From Dugong dugon (taxonomy: Eukaryota > Chordata > Mammalia > Sirenia > Dugongidae): a stretch of DNA of 64,000 nt. Every line of letters starts with the position of its first letter. Positions within the stretch are counted from its first letter, which is position 1. This document shows positions 31,971 through 44,229 of this stretch, piece by piece. The position numbers and the translations under genes were made by a program. The stretch spans positions 63,088,734-63,152,733 of the forward strand of contig CM057462.1 in assembly GCA_030035585.1 (NCBI GenBank), given 5' to 3'. A model generated the notes under the pieces. That model saw only the letters and a list, made by a program, of their open reading frames with translations, was not told the origin of the DNA and did no database searches.

Positions 31971-32996
31971 ATGGCTCAGAGACAACAATCAATAACAAAT
32001 TATATAAAAAGGCAATCCATGATGGTTTCAGCAAGCTCCCTAAATAAAGAATCTAGAAATTTTCCAGAGGAGGAAAATTTCTTGGAATTACCAGAGGCAG
32101 AATACAAAAGATTAATATACAGAACTCTTCAAGAAGTTAGGAAGGAAATTAAGCAAAAGGCAGAACACATAATAGAGGAAATTAAAAAGATTAGAGAAGA
32201 GCATAATGACAAATTTAATAGGCTGCAAGAATCCATAGAGAGACAGCAATCAGAAATCCAGAAGATTAACAATAAAATTTCAGAATTAGAGAACTCAATA
32301 GAAAGTCATAGGAGCAGAATTGAGGCAATGGAAGTCAGGATCAGTGAGATTGAAGATAAAGCACTTGACACCAACTTATCTGAGGAAAAACCAGATAAAA
32401 GTTTAAAAAAAAATGAAGAAACCCTAAGAATTATGTGGGACTCTATCAAGAAGAATAACCTACGAGTGATTGGAGTACCAGAACAGAGGGGAATAGTAGA
32501 AGATACAGAGAGAATTGTTGAAGATTTGTTGGCAGAAAACGTCTCTGATATTGTGAAAGATGAGAAGATATCTATCTAAAATGCTCATTGAACCCCACAT
32601 AAGGTAGATGCCAAAAGAAAGTCACCAAGACATATTATAGTCAAACTTGCAAAAACCAAAGATAGAGAATTTTAAGAGTGGCTGGGGATAAACAAAAAGT
32701 CATTTACAAAGGAGAGTCAATAAGAATAAGCATGGACTACTCAGCAGAAACCATGCAGGCAAGAAGGCAATGGGATGATACATATAAAGCCTTGAAGGAA
32801 AAAACAAAAAACAAAACAACAACAACAACAACAACAAAAAACCTGCCAGCCAAGAATTACATAGCCAGCAAAACTGTCTCTCAAATATGATGGTGAAATT
32901 AGGGCATTTCCAGATAAACAGAAGTTTAGGGAATTTGCAAAAACCAAACCAAAATTACAAGAAATACTAAAGGGAGTCCTCTGGTTAGAAAATTAG
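31971..32996 (+). pseudogene. L1 ORF1 (RNA-binding chaperone), disrupted
   Basis: ORF1 proteins bind L1 RNA as trimers. The ATG at 31971 starts MAQRQQSITNY, followed by a long charged helix rich in heptad-like E/K/I residues (32080-32400, coiled coil) and the RRM entry NNLRVIGVPE (32455-32485). The frame hits a stop at 32577. Beyond that, the C-terminal domain continues in shifted frames (PRHIIVKL near 32620, ISMDYSAETMQARRQW near 32730, and a last block ending LKGVLWLEN, stop 32994-32996). An ACA microsatellite (32815-32840) interrupts the C-terminal part. Confidence 0.85.
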
Positions 32997-33441
32997 TAAC
33001 ATTAGATAACAACCCAAGACTAGAACACAGGACAGAGCAACCAGATATCAACCCAGAAAGGGAAGGCACAAAAGTAAATCGAAGCTAGGTCACTGAAAAT
33101 AGGGAAACAGATGTTAATATGTAAAAGATGACAACATTAAAACAAAAAAGAGGGACTTAAAAAATGTAGATATAGATTTTGCATATGGAGAGGAAGTCAA
33201 GGAGATAAAGAAATAAAAGACTGGTATAAACATAGAAAAATAGGGATAAATATTAAGGTAACCACAAAGGAAACTAACAATCCTACAAGTCAAAATAAAA
33301 AACTAGAAAAATATGAAGACTCAGCAAACACAAAATGAACAATGAAAAAGTCAAAAAGAAAATACATAAAGAAAACGACTTAGCACAGAAAATTAAATGG
33401 AACAAAGAAACTGTGAACAACACACAAAAAAAGACATCAAA

Positions 33442-36400
33442 ATGACAGCACTAAACTCATACCTATCAATAATTACGCTGAATGTAAATGGACTAAATGC
33501 ACCAATAAAGAGACAGAGAGTGGCAGATTGGATAAAAAAACACGATCTGTCTATATGCTGCCTACAAGAGACACACCTTAGACTTAAAGACACAAACTAA
33601 GACTCAAAGGATGGAAAAAAATATATCAAGCAAACAACACTCAAAAAACCGCAGGAGTGGCAATATTAATCTCTGACAAAATAGACTTTAAAGTAAAATC
33701 CACCACAAAGGATAAGGAAGGACACTAATTACAATGATTAAAGGGTCAATACACCAGGAGGACATAACTATAATAAATATTTACACACCCAATGACAGGG
33801 CTCCAAAAATTCATGAAACAAATTCTAACACCACTGAAAAGAGAGACAGCTCCACAATAGTAGTAGGAGACCAACACACCACTTTTGGTGAAGGACAGAA
33901 CATCCAGAAAGAAGCTCAACGAAGACATGAAAGAGCTAAATGCTACAATCAACCAACTTGATCTCATAGACATATACCGCACACTCCTCCCAACAGCAGC
34001 CAAGTATATTTTCTTTTCCAATGCACATGGAACATTCTCCAGAATAGACCACATGTTAGGCCATAAAGCAAGCCTTAACAAAATCCAAAGCATCGAAATA
34101 TTACAAAGCATCGTTTCTGACCATTAAGCCATAAAACTAGAAATCAACAACAGAAAAAAAGCAAGGAAAAAAAATCAAACATATGGAAATTGAACAACAC
34201 CTTGCTCAAAAACTACTGGGTTACAGAAGAAATTAAGAATGGAACACAGGAAAACGAGAATGAAAATACATCCTACCAGAACCTTTGGGACACAGCAAAA
34301 GTAGTGCTCAGAGGTCAGTTAATAGCAATAAATGCACACACCCAAAAAGAAAAAAGGGCCATAATCAAAACATTAACCCTACAACTGGAACAAGTAGAAA
34401 GAGAACAGCGAAAGAAGCCCTCAGGCACCAGAAGAAAGGAAATAATAAGAATTAGAGCAGTATTAAATGAAATAGAGAATAGAAAAACAATTGAAAGACT
34501 TGAAAAGACCAAAAGCTGGTTCTTTGAAAAGATCAACAAAATTGATAAACCATTGGCCAAAGTGACAAAAGAAAAACAGGAGAGGAAGCAGATAACCCGT
34601 GTAAGAAATGAGATGGGTGATATCACAACGGACCCAACTGAAATTAAAAGACTCATAACAGAATACTATGAAAAATTGTACTCAAATAAATTTGAAAAGC
34701 TAGAGGAAATGGACAAATTTCTAGAAACTGACTACCTACCTAAACTAGCACAAACAGAGGTAAAACAACTAAATAAACCCATAACAAAAGAAAAAAGTGA
34801 AAAGGTAATTAAAAAACTCCCAACAAAAAAAAAAACCCTGGCCCAGATGGCTTCACTGGAGAATTCTACCAAATGTTCAGAGAAGAGTTAACACCACTAC
34901 TATTAAAGGTATTTCAGAGCATAGAAAAGGATGAAATACTCCCAGACTCATTCTATGAAGCCAGCATAACCCTGATACAAAAACCAGGTAAAGACACCAC
35001 AAAAAAAGACAATTACAGACCAATATCCCTCATGAACATTGACGCAAAAATCCTCAACAAAATTCTAGCCAATAGAATTCAGCAACATACCAAAAAAATA
35101 ATTCATCTTGATCAAGTGGCATTTATACTAGGTATGCAGGGATGGTTCTACATTAGAAAAACAATCAATGTAATCCATCACATAAATAAAACAAAAGACA
35201 AAAGATATGATCTTATCAATCGATGCAGAAAAAGCATTTGGCAAAGTCCAACACACATTCATGATAAAAACTCTCAGCAAAATAGAAACAGAGGGAGATT
35301 CCTCAGTATAATTAAGGGCATTTATACAAAGCCAACAGCCAACATCATCCTGAATGGAGAGACTTTGAAAGCATTCCCCTTGAGAACCAGACAAGTATGC
35401 CCTTTTTCACCACTCTTATTCAACATTGGGCTGGAGGTCCTAGCCAGAGCAATCAGGCTAGAAAAAGAAATAAAGTGCATCCAGATTGGTAGGGAGGAAG
35501 TCAAAGTATCTCTATTTGCAGATGATATGATCTTATACACAGAACACCCCAAAGAACCCAGTAGAAAACTAGTGGAACTAAAAGAAGATTTCAGCAAAGT
35601 TTCAGGACACAAGATAAACATACAAAAATCAGTTGGATTCCTTTACACCAACAAAAAGAATGTCAAAGAGGAAGTTGCCAAATCAGTACCATTTACAGTA
35701 GCCCCCAAAAAGATAAAATACTTTAAGAATAAATCTAACAAGAGACGTAAAAGATCTGTACGATGAAAACTACAAGATACTACTGCAAGAAACCAAGAGA
35801 CCTGCATAAGTGGAAAAACATACCTTGCTCATGGAAAGGAAGACTCAACATTGTGAAAATGTCAATTCTACTCAAAGCGATCTACAGCTACAATGCAATC
35901 CTGATCCAAATTCCACCTGCATTTTTTAATGAGATGGAGAAACAAATCACCAACTTCATATGGAAAGGGAAGAGGCCCTGAATAAGTAAAACACTACTCA
36001 AGAAGAAGAACAAAGTGGGAGGCCTCACACTACCTGATTTTAGAACCTATTATACCGCCATGGTAGTCAAAACAGCTAGGTACTGGTACAACCACAGATA
36101 CATACACCAATGGAACAGAATTGAGAATCCAGACATAAATTCATCCACCTATGAGCAGCTGATGTTTGACAAAAGCCCAAAATCCGTTAACTGGGGAAAA
36201 GACAGTCTGTTTAACAAATGGTGCTGGCATAACTGGATATCCATCTGCAAAAAACTGAAACAAGACCCGTATCGCACACCATGCACAAAAACTAACTAAA
36301 AATGAATCAAAGACTTAAATATCAAATCGTAAATGATAAAGATCATGGAAGAAAAAAATAGGGACAATGCTAGGAGCCCTAATACATGGCATAAACACAA

Positions 36401-36904
36401 TATGAACCATAAGTAACAATGCACAAGCACCAGAAGAGAGACTAGATAAATGGGAGCTCCTAAAAATCAAACACTTATGCTCATCAAAAGACTTCACCAA
36501 AAGAGTTAAAAGACAACCTACAGACTGGGAAAAAAATTTTGGCTATGACAAATCTGATCAGCGTCTAACCTCTAAAATCTACAAGATAGTGCAAAACCTC
36601 AACAACAAAAAGACAAATAACACAATTAAAAAATGGGCAAAGGATATGAACAGGCATTTTGCCAAAGAAGATATTCAGGCAGCTAACAGACACATGAAGA
36701 GATATTCGCGATCATTAGCCATTAGAGAAATGCAGATCAAAACTACAATGAGATATCATCTCACCCCAACAAGGCTAGCAGTAATCCAAAAAACATAAAA
36801 TAATAGATGTTGGAGAGGTTGTGGAGAGACTGGAACACTTATACACAGTTGGTGGGAATGTAAAATGGTACAACCACTTTGGAAATTGATTTGGCACTTC
36901 CTTA
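33442..36904 (+). pseudogene. L1 ORF2 (endonuclease/reverse transcriptase), disrupted and 3'-truncated
   Basis: ORF2 encodes the endonuclease and reverse transcriptase of L1. From the ATG at 33442, the endonuclease domain begins LNSYLSIITLNVNGLNAP, with the QETH motif near 33570 and a stop at 33600. Endonuclease residues continue in other frames (INIYTPNDRAP near 33775; IDIYRTLLPTAA near 33970). The conserved GDFN-type motif reads GDQH here (33868), which would remove a key position. RT landmarks: [20 protein letters not shown] (35010-35070) and the FADDM catalytic box (35515-35530). The sequence is split among at least six frames and ends without the cysteine-rich C-terminus. Confidence 0.9.
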
Positions 36905-36919
36905 ATTTTACAGAAGCAG
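36905..36919 (+). repeat. Right target-site duplication of the L1
   Basis: ATTTTACAGAAGCAG, identical to 30579-30593. The element joins it without an A-tail. Confidence 0.85.
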
Positions 36920-37684
36920 GTGAAGCCTCCATGGGGTGGAGGAGGGAGTGAGAATGGAGTGGGGAAGGGTAGTTTTCTGGAATTCTTCAAGTACCTTTTC
37001 CTGACTATGATATTCTGGAAACGCTTAGGCTCATAAGTGGACATTACCCTTTTGTGTCCCCTATCATCTTTCTATCCTGAGTGACCAACCTTAGTGAACA
37101 GAGATCAAGGGTAGTGATGTCTTCAGGGGCCAGGCAGGTTATGAGTGAAGGGGACTTGTGGGGACTGTCTTTGGCTCAAGAGCGCATGTTCCTCTGAAGA
37201 GAGTGGAGTAGTCACTGCGTAGCTGACATGTGAGAAGGTGAAACATGAGCTGCCAGATCTTCTGGGTTTTCAAGAGAAGTCAGAAGTACGGAATTTTTTG
37301 TGAAATCTTCTGAAATTTAAAAGTTGGCAATGAAGTCAATTTAAAAAAAAAAAAAAAAATACCAGTGTGAGCCAAACAAATCTGCAGGATGCATGTGGCC
37401 CGCGCGTGGCCAGTTTGTGATGCCTGATATAGAATCATAGAGGGACCTGGGGGATAGCTTGGCTCTAACAATAGCCAGGTATATAAGCCGATGCTGAATG
37501 CAAATACAAACCACTAGGAAAACACCTATAATTCACGTGTTCCCAACAGTCTAGGAATACTTCACGGTTCTTATCTGCAGAAGAGGGACATACTCCTGAC
37601 TTTTCATTTTCACTAAATACTAAACAATATTCAATATCCCTGCTAGCATTGGGTCATCAGTTGATGGCTAAACACAAAGTATGC
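36920..37684. other. Single-copy sequence
   Basis: No repeat or exon recognised apart from an A-tract at about 37342-37360, which may be the tail of an unrecognised retroposon. Confidence 0.35.
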
Positions 37685-37687
37685 TAT

Positions 37688-37862
37688 TTAAAAAAAAAAA
37701 AACAAACCAAACCCATTGCCATTGAGTTGATTCTGACTCATAGCGACCCGTAGGAGAGAGTACAATTGCCCCATAGAGTTCCAAGGAGAGCCTGGTGAAT
37801 TTGAATTGCTGATCTTTGGTTTGTAGCCATAGCTCTTAACCACTGTACCGCCACGTCTCCAC
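37688..37862 (-). mobile_element. AfroSINE-like SINE, short form
   Basis: Headed by an A-rich terminus at 37688-37702, then CATTGCCATTGAGTTGATTC, TGACTCATAGCGACCCGTAG, and TTAACCACTGTACCGCCACG at the far end. Confidence 0.85.
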
Positions 37863-37984
37863 AAAATTATGTTATTCTCATATATAGGCACATTCACTTA
37901 TTTATTCACTCAACAAACTCCTATTATTATGGTGTTTGATGCAACCCCGGCTCTGTGTCATGTAAAAAATTACCTATAATACTG

Positions 37985-38140
37985 GGCAGGATAAAATATA
38001 TGCTATAAGAGTTCCAAGCAAAGGACTGAGGAGGTGAAGCAGAAGCAATATTGATTACCTTTAGGGCACCTAGGGAAGACTTCAGAGAGTAGGTGACATT
38101 TAAACTGAGCCTTGAAGGATGAGTAAGTGGAGGGGGAAGG
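37985..38140 (+). repeat. Ancient mammalian dispersed repeat fragment
   Basis: GACTTCAGAGAGTAGGTGAC and TAAACTGAGCCTTGAAGG match the start of the family at 27985. Confidence 0.4.
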
Positions 38141-38487
38141 AATTAGGTTTCAGTTAGGGTTCTTGTTTGCCAGCAACAGAACTAACTCAGCTTAGCTAAT
38201 AATCAGGAGGCTGAGAGAGCAGGCATGGGGAAGGCAGGGATCAAGGAAGCCCTGGAAGTTCAGGATTCAGGAAGCTAAGGAACTTGTTCTCAGCAGGAAC
38301 AGCTTGGAGTTACTTTTTAATTAGAAAAAAGGTTATCTCTGAAAAATAAATTCTGTAAGTACAATTGTCGTGATTGTCTGAATAAGCTCCCTTTTAATAC
38401 CGGTAGTGAGAATCAGCTAAGCATATACTGAGTTATAGTAAGTCCCCAGGTTAAGAATGTCCAACTTATGGACAACTCATACTTAAG

Positions 38488-40502
38488 AGAGCCAAAGTAC
38501 TACCTTGAGTATATCCCACCTGGATTTAGAGATCATCTCAAGGATAGATTTTACCCTTTGAACACTAATGACCAAAGACCAGAAGAGTTGTGGAATGACA
38601 TCAAGGACATCATACATGAAGGAAGCAAGAGGTCACTAAAAAGACAGGAAAGAAAGAAAAGACCAAAGTGGATGTCAGAAGAGACTCTGAAACTTGCCCT
38701 TGAACGCTGAGTAGCTAAAGCGAAGGGAAGAAATGATGAAGTAAAAGAGTTGAACTGAAGATTTCAAAGGGTAGTTCGAGAAGACAAAGTAAAGTATTAT
38801 GATGACATGTGCAAAGACCTGGAGATGGAAAACAAAAAGGGAAGAACACACTCTGCATTTGTCAAGCTGAAAGAACTGAAGAGAAAATTCAAGCCCTGAG
38901 TTGCAATATTGAAAGATTATATAGGGAAAATATTAAATTACACAGGAAGCATCAAAAGAAGATAGAAGGAATACAGAGTCATTATACCAAAAAGAATTGG
39001 TTGCCATTCAACCATTTCAGGAGGTACTACGAGCAGGAACCAATGGTACTGAAGGAAGAATTCCAAGCTGCACTGAAGGCACTGGTGAAAAACAAGACTC
39101 CAGGAACTGACCAAATACCAATAGAGAGGTTTCAACAAACAGATGCAGTACTCACTTGTCTATGCCAAGAAATTTGGAAGACAGCTACCTGCCCAACTGA
39201 CTGGAAGAGATCCATATTTATGCCTATCCCCAAGAAAGATGATCGCACTGAACGTGGAAATCATAGAACAATATCATCAATATCACACACAAGTTAAATT
39301 TTGTTGAGCAGCCGCAGCAGTATATCGACAGGGAACTGCCAGAAATTCAAGCCAGATTCAGAAGAGGACGTGGAACCAGGGATATTATGGCTGATGTCAG
39401 ATGGATCCCGGCTAAGGCAGAGAATACCAGAAAGATGTTTACCTATGTTTTATTGACTATGCAAGGATCATAACAAATTATGGATAACATTGCAAAGAAT
39501 GGGAATTCCAGAACACTTAATTGTGCTCATGAGGAACCCCTACATAGATCAAGAGGCAGTTGTTCGGAAAGAACAAGGGGTTACTTCGTGGTTTAAAGTC
39601 AGGAAAGATGTGCATCAGGGTTGTATCCTTTCACCATACCTGTTCAATCCGTATGCTGAGCAAATAATCTGAGAAGCTGGACTGTATGAAGAAGAATGCG
39701 GCATCAGGATTGGAGGAAGACTCATTACCAACCTGCGATATGCAGATGACACAACCTTGCTTGCTGAAAGTGAAGAGGACTTGAAGCCCTTACTGTTGAA
39801 GATCAAAGACCATAGCCTTCAGTACGGATTACACCTCAACATAAAGAAAACAAAAATCCCTACAGCTGGACCAATAAGCAACATCATGATAAATGGGGAA
39901 AAGATTGAAGTTGTCAAGGATTTCATTTTACTTGGATTCACAATCAACACCCATGGAAGCAGCAGTCAAGAAATCAAAAGACACATTGCTTTGGGCAAAT
40001 CTGCTGCAAAAGACCTCTTTAAAGTGTTGAAAAGCAAAGATGTCACCTTGAAGACTAAGGTGTGCCTGACCCAAGCCATGGTGTTTTCAATCACCTTCTA
40101 GGCAATGGACAAAGAAGATCAAAGAAGAATTCACGCCTTTGAATTGAGGTGTTGGAGAAGAATATTGAACATACCATGGACTGCCAGAAGAATGAACAAA
40201 TCTGCCTTGGAAGAAGTACAACCAGAATGCTACTTAAAAGCAAGGATGGAGAGACTACATCTCACATACTTTGGACATATTGTCAAGAGGGATCAGTCCC
40301 TGGAAAAGGACATCATGCTTGGTAAAGTAACGGGTCAGCGAAAAAGAGGGAGACCCTCAATGAGATGGATTGACACAGTGACTGCAACAGTGGGCTCAAG
40401 CATAACAACGATTGTGAGGGTGGCACAGGACTGGCAGTGTTTCGTTCTGTTGTACAGAGTCGCTATGAGTCAGAACGGACTCGATGGCACCTAACAACAA
40501 CT
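38488..40502 (+). mobile_element. RTE LINE, 5'-truncated, inserted in Tigger
   Basis: TSD TACTTAAG at 38480-38487 and 40503-40510. It carries about 2 kb of the RTE ORF and the 3' end (TCGCTATGAGTCAGAACGGA then CACCTAACAACAA). The insertion falls in the Tigger 5' noncoding part. Confidence 0.9.
38500..40494 (+). pseudogene. RTE ORF pseudogene (reverse transcriptase region)
   Basis: RTE ORFs encode an endonuclease and reverse transcriptase; here the endonuclease part is missing. Frames in order: YIPPGFRDHLKDRFYPLN (38510), EEFQAALKALVKNKTPGTDQ (39055), KTATCPTDWKRSIFMPIPKK (39178), a finger/palm section around 39300-39480 in broken frames, RMGIPEHLIVLMRNPYID (39496), the YADD catalytic box in LRYADDTTLLAES (39735), YGLHLNIKKTK (39822), and a C-terminal block CWRRILNIPWTARRMN (40155). 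Stops and frameshifts (e.g. 38710, 39297, 39672, 40101) separate these pieces. Confidence 0.88.
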
Positions 40503-40748
40503 TACTTAAGAACCAACTGCCATAAAGCTTATCGTATTAAAAACTTGAGTTAAATACAACGGTTTGTAATAACTAACGCACACAATGCTTTGTGATGCTC
40601 GTGAAAACATTGCGTGGCTTCAGCGGTTCATTGGCTTGAGGAAGAATGCAGTCTGCCTTTTTAAGTTAGATTATGTTGCAATTAACACGGTGTTGAGTGC
40701 GTAACTTTGTATTTGGCTTAAACTTTCCTCTTATTTACTCTTGTAGCC

Positions 40749-42700
40749 ATGCCTCCAAAGCATAAATCCATTGCAAGTGCTGGTGATGTATCAAAGAAAA
40801 GGAAAACGATCATGATTGAAAGTAAAGTGGAAATAATAAAGCGATCGGAAAGAGGTAAAACGCCATTGGTTGTTGGAAAAGCGTTAGGCTTCAGTTGGTG
40901 AACGATTGAAACAATTTTAAAGGATAAAGTGAGAATAATGGAGCATGTGAAAGCCTCTGCCTCAAGGAATGCTACAATCGTTACTAAGAAATGCAGCGAT
41001 TTAATTATCGAAGTGGAAAGGCTATTGATAATTTGGTTAGATGATCGAAATCGGTGTTATATGCCTATTAGCCTTACTTAGTGTGAGAAAATGTTCAACG
41101 CCTTTTCAATGATTTAAAAGTTGCACATGCCGCGAGCGAAAGTGATCGTGATGAAGAATTTGTTGCGAGTTGGGGTTGGTTCAATTGGTTCAAAGTGAGG
41201 ACAAATTCATATAACATTAAAGTGCAAGGTGAAGCAGCAAGTGCAGATGTAAGTGCTGCATGTGACTTTCCTGAAACGTTGAAAAAAATTGAGGAGGGAG
41301 GTTACTCACCACATCAAATATTTAATGTGGAGGAGACTGGCTTATTTTGGAAAAAAAATGCCTGAAAGGACCTACATTTTGAAAAAGGAAAAAAATGCAC
41401 CAGGGCATAAGGCATCGATGACCCAAGCCATGGTATTTTCAATCACCTCATATGCATGCGACAGCTGGACAATGAATAAGGGAGACCGAAGAAGAATTGA
41501 CACCTTTGAACTATGGTGCTGGCAAAGAATATTGAATATACCATGAACTGCCAGAAGAACGGACAAATCTGTCTTGGAAGAAGTACAACCAGAATGCTCC
41601 TTAGAAGGCGGGATGGTGAGACTTCGTCTCATGTACTTTGGACAGGTTATCAAGAGGGACCAGTCTCTGGAGAAGGACATCATGCTTGGTAAAGTAGAAA
41701 GTCAGCGAAAAAGAGGAAGACCCTCAATGAGATGAGTGACTGCAATAGTGGGCTCAAGCATAACAATGATTGTGAGGATGGCATAGGACTGGGCAGTGTT
41801 TTGTTCTGTCGTACGTAGGGTTGTTACGAGTCGAAACTGACTCTACAGCACCTAACAACAATAAGGCATTGAAGAATAGGTTAATGTTATTGCTTGGGGG
41901 TAATGCATCAGGGATTTCAAACTCAAGCCTTTGCTTGTGTATTGCTCTCTAAATCCGAGGGCACTTCACCGTATCATTAAAGCATCTCTTCCAGTTATTT
42001 GGAAGATAAATGCAAAGGTTTTGGTTACAATTGCCATCTCTGAAGATTGGTTCTTAAACCATTTTGTCCCTGCTGTTGAACAATATTGCTTGGCCAAGAA
42101 AATTCCTTTTAAGATTCTCCTTGTGTTTGACAATGCATGTGCATATCCAAGCACTTTAGATGACCTTCACCCCAATGTAAAGGTCGTATTTTTACCCCCC
42201 AAAGCCACATCGATACTTCAGCCAATGGATTCGATTAGGGAGTCATAGTCCCCTTTAAGGCCTATTTACTTCTCATAGGCATTCAGGGCCATCCAACATG
42301 CTATGATGAGCTTAAAGGAGTTCTGGAGAAATTATAACACCTATGACACCATAAAAAATATTGCTGATTCTTGGGATGAAATGAAAAGTCAAATATGAAA
42401 GGAGTGTGGAACAAATTGTACCCGCAATTTGTGCATGCTTTTCAGGGATTTGTAGCTGAGGACATCGTGGAAGCCAGGCAAGCTGTGGTTGATATTGGTA
42501 ATCAACTGCAGTTAGACGTCAGTGAAAATGATGTCGTCGTAGAGTTACTCAACCCCATGCCAAAGAGCTAACCAGTAAAGACCTTGTGGAACTAGAGCAG
42601 CAGACGATAGCATTTGAGGAGGAAGACTGGAACCTAAAAACTCCAAAACCAAAGATGTTTTTAAAGAAAGAGTAAGCTGAAGGCTTTTGTCTCATTGAAG
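40749..42700 (+). pseudogene. Tigger transposase pseudogene (CENP-B-like DNA-binding plus DDE domain)
   Basis: The ATG at 40749 opens MPPKHKSIASAGDVSKKRK, then SKVEIIKRSERGKTPLVVGK, the N-terminal helix-turn-helix of CENP-B/JRK/Tigger proteins. A stop follows at about codon 51. Later frames hold the second DNA-binding region (about 41100-41230) and the DDE domain: VEETGLFWKKMP (41330-41360) is the first catalytic region, with the expected D changed to E; LVFDNAC (42120-42140) contains the second D; VFLPPKATSILQPMD (42187-42232) contains the last. An RTE insertion splits it between codons at 41416. Several frameshifts and stops make it non-functional. Confidence 0.85.
41416..41860 (+). mobile_element. 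RTE LINE 3'-end copy inserted in the Tigger transposase
   Basis: Exact 9-bp TSD ATAAGGCAT at 41407-41415 and 41861-41869. Contains the RTE C-terminal coding end (QAMVFSITSYACDSWTMN) and 3' tail ACGAGTCGAAACTGACTC, CACCTAACAACA. Confidence 0.92.
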
Positions 42701-43121
42701 CAGGGATGGCAAAGTTAGAAGAGCAAGATCCTAATACAGAGGGATTCACCAAAGTTTACTGTGCAGTTACCGGGGCGTCAGCTGCTACTAGGCCATTTAT
42801 GATGAGAAAAAGAAAAGCTCTGTACGAACCTCTCCTGATGCCTGCTTCAAGAAATTGACTCCAGCAGTAAACCCCTCCGTCCTCAGAAGCAGAATCAAAC
42901 CCTGACTCTCCAGTACCAGGCCCATTGTCTCCAACACCAGACCCATCATCTTCAACCATCTAATTATTAATGTTATCATAATGTTACCTCAGCAATGCCC
43001 CTTCCGGTATGCAAGACATCGATGGAAGGAGAGTGTTAACCTTTAATCATGCTCTTTTTTCTATCCAAACTGTTGTAAGAACTGTTTAACTTTTTTTTTT
43101 TTTTTTACAGTACTGTAACAC

Positions 43122-43285
43122 GGAGCCCTGATTGCGCAGTGGTTAAGAGCTTGGCTGCTAACCAAAGGTTGGCAGTTCAAATCCACCAGTTGCTGCTTGG
43201 AAACCATAGGGGGCAGTTCTACTCTGTCCTATAGGGTTGCTATGAGTCAGAATTGACTCTATGGCAACAGGTGCAGTTTTTTTGG
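43122..43285 (+). mobile_element. AfroSINE-like SINE, short form
   Basis: CGGAGCCCTGATTGCGCAGT, GGCAGTTCAAATCCACCAG, GCTATGAGTCAGAATTGACT. Located in the Tigger 3' noncoding part. Confidence 0.88.
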
Positions 43286-43444
43286 TATACCTACACACAT
43301 ACACACACAGAGATTTTCACTCCCTTTCTTCAGGACAGTGCTTTATGTAGTTACTTCCACTGTTACTGTATTATTATGTACTCTATTATTATGTTTAAGA
43401 TGTTTCAGTGTATTTGGAAGTGTTTAAGTGTTTTAGATGTATAG

Positions 43445-43966
43445 TGTCTTAGGAATCTAGTGCTGCTCTAACAGAAATACCACAAGTAGATGGCTTTAAC
43501 AAAGAAAAGTTTATTCTCTCACAGTCCAGTAGGCTACAAGTCCACATTCAGGGCATCAGCTCCAGGGGAATGCTTTCTCTGTTGGCCCTGGAGGAAGGCC
43601 CATGTCATCAATCTTCACTTGGTCTGGGAGCTTCTTTGCGCAGGAACCTCAGGTCCAAAGGACACGCTCTGCTCCCAGCACTGCTTTCTTGGTGGTATGA
43701 AGTTCCCAAGTGTCTCTGCTCGCTTCTCTCTTTTATATCTCAAAAGAGATTGCATTAAGACACTAATCTTGTCAACCTCATCAGTATAACCTCATCACAG
43801 TGATAGAATTTACAACACATGAGGAGATCACATATAATCTCATCATAGTGATAGAGTTGACAACACATAAGGAAATCACATCAGATTACACGATCATACA
43901 ATACTGGGAATCATGACCCAGCCAAGCTGACAGATATTTTTGGGGGACACAGCTCAATCCATGACA
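43445..43966 (-). mobile_element. MaLR-type solo LTR, afrotherian subfamily
   Basis: From TGTCTTAGGAATCTAGTGC to TCAATCCATGACA; flanks TATAG and CATAG are a one-substitution TSD. Includes a local tandem duplication (CTCATCACAGTGATAGA / CTCATCATAGTGATAGA, about 43790-43860). Confidence 0.85.
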
Positions 43967-44229
43967 CATAGAAAGGTAAAATATATACTATAGACTAGGA
44001 CAAACATTTGACTAACTGACGCTAAATAAGAACTGTATGTGCCTGTTCCTACTTACCTACAAATTCGATTTAAAGACATACTTAGGAACAGATCTTAATC
44101 GTAACCCGCGTACTGCCTGTATATGTAACACATTTTCAAATCCTGAGTTAAGCCAAGAATGTGGCTGAGAAATGGGTGGAGAAAATCTACTTTGTTCCCA
44201 GATTACCCTTTCCTATCCCTCTCCCCCAG

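Larger units (their letters stand above)
30594..36904 (+). mobile_element. L1 LINE: complete 5' end, decayed ORFs, 3' end missing
   Basis: An L1 that begins with AGGCGAGACCAAGATGGCGG, the typical 5' end, and has a roughly 1.4-kb 5' UTR (30594-31970), ORF1 (31971-32996) and ORF2 (33442-36904). It stops inside the ORF2 C-terminal region, shortly after the codons for GCGETGTLIHSWWECK-like residues. The rest of ORF2, the 3' UTR and the poly(A) tail are absent. A perfect 15-bp TSD flanks the truncated unit, so the truncation was probably present at insertion. Both ORFs carry stops and frameshifts; the element is dead. Confidence 0.9.
38436..44119 (+). mobile_element. Tigger-type (pogo/Tc1-mariner) DNA transposon, decayed, with four insertions
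   Basis: The left end (TAGTAAGTCCCCAGGTTAAG, 38436) and the right end (read in reverse, CAGGCAGTACGCGGGTTACG, 44119) form decayed terminal inverted repeats; TA-rich flanks fit the expected TA duplication. The transposase pseudogene lies at 40749-42700. Removing the two RTE copies (38488-40502, 41416-41860), the SINE (43122-43285) and the MaLR LTR (43445-43966) leaves about 2.5 kb, which is a normal Tigger size. Subfamily not named. Confidence 0.85.
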
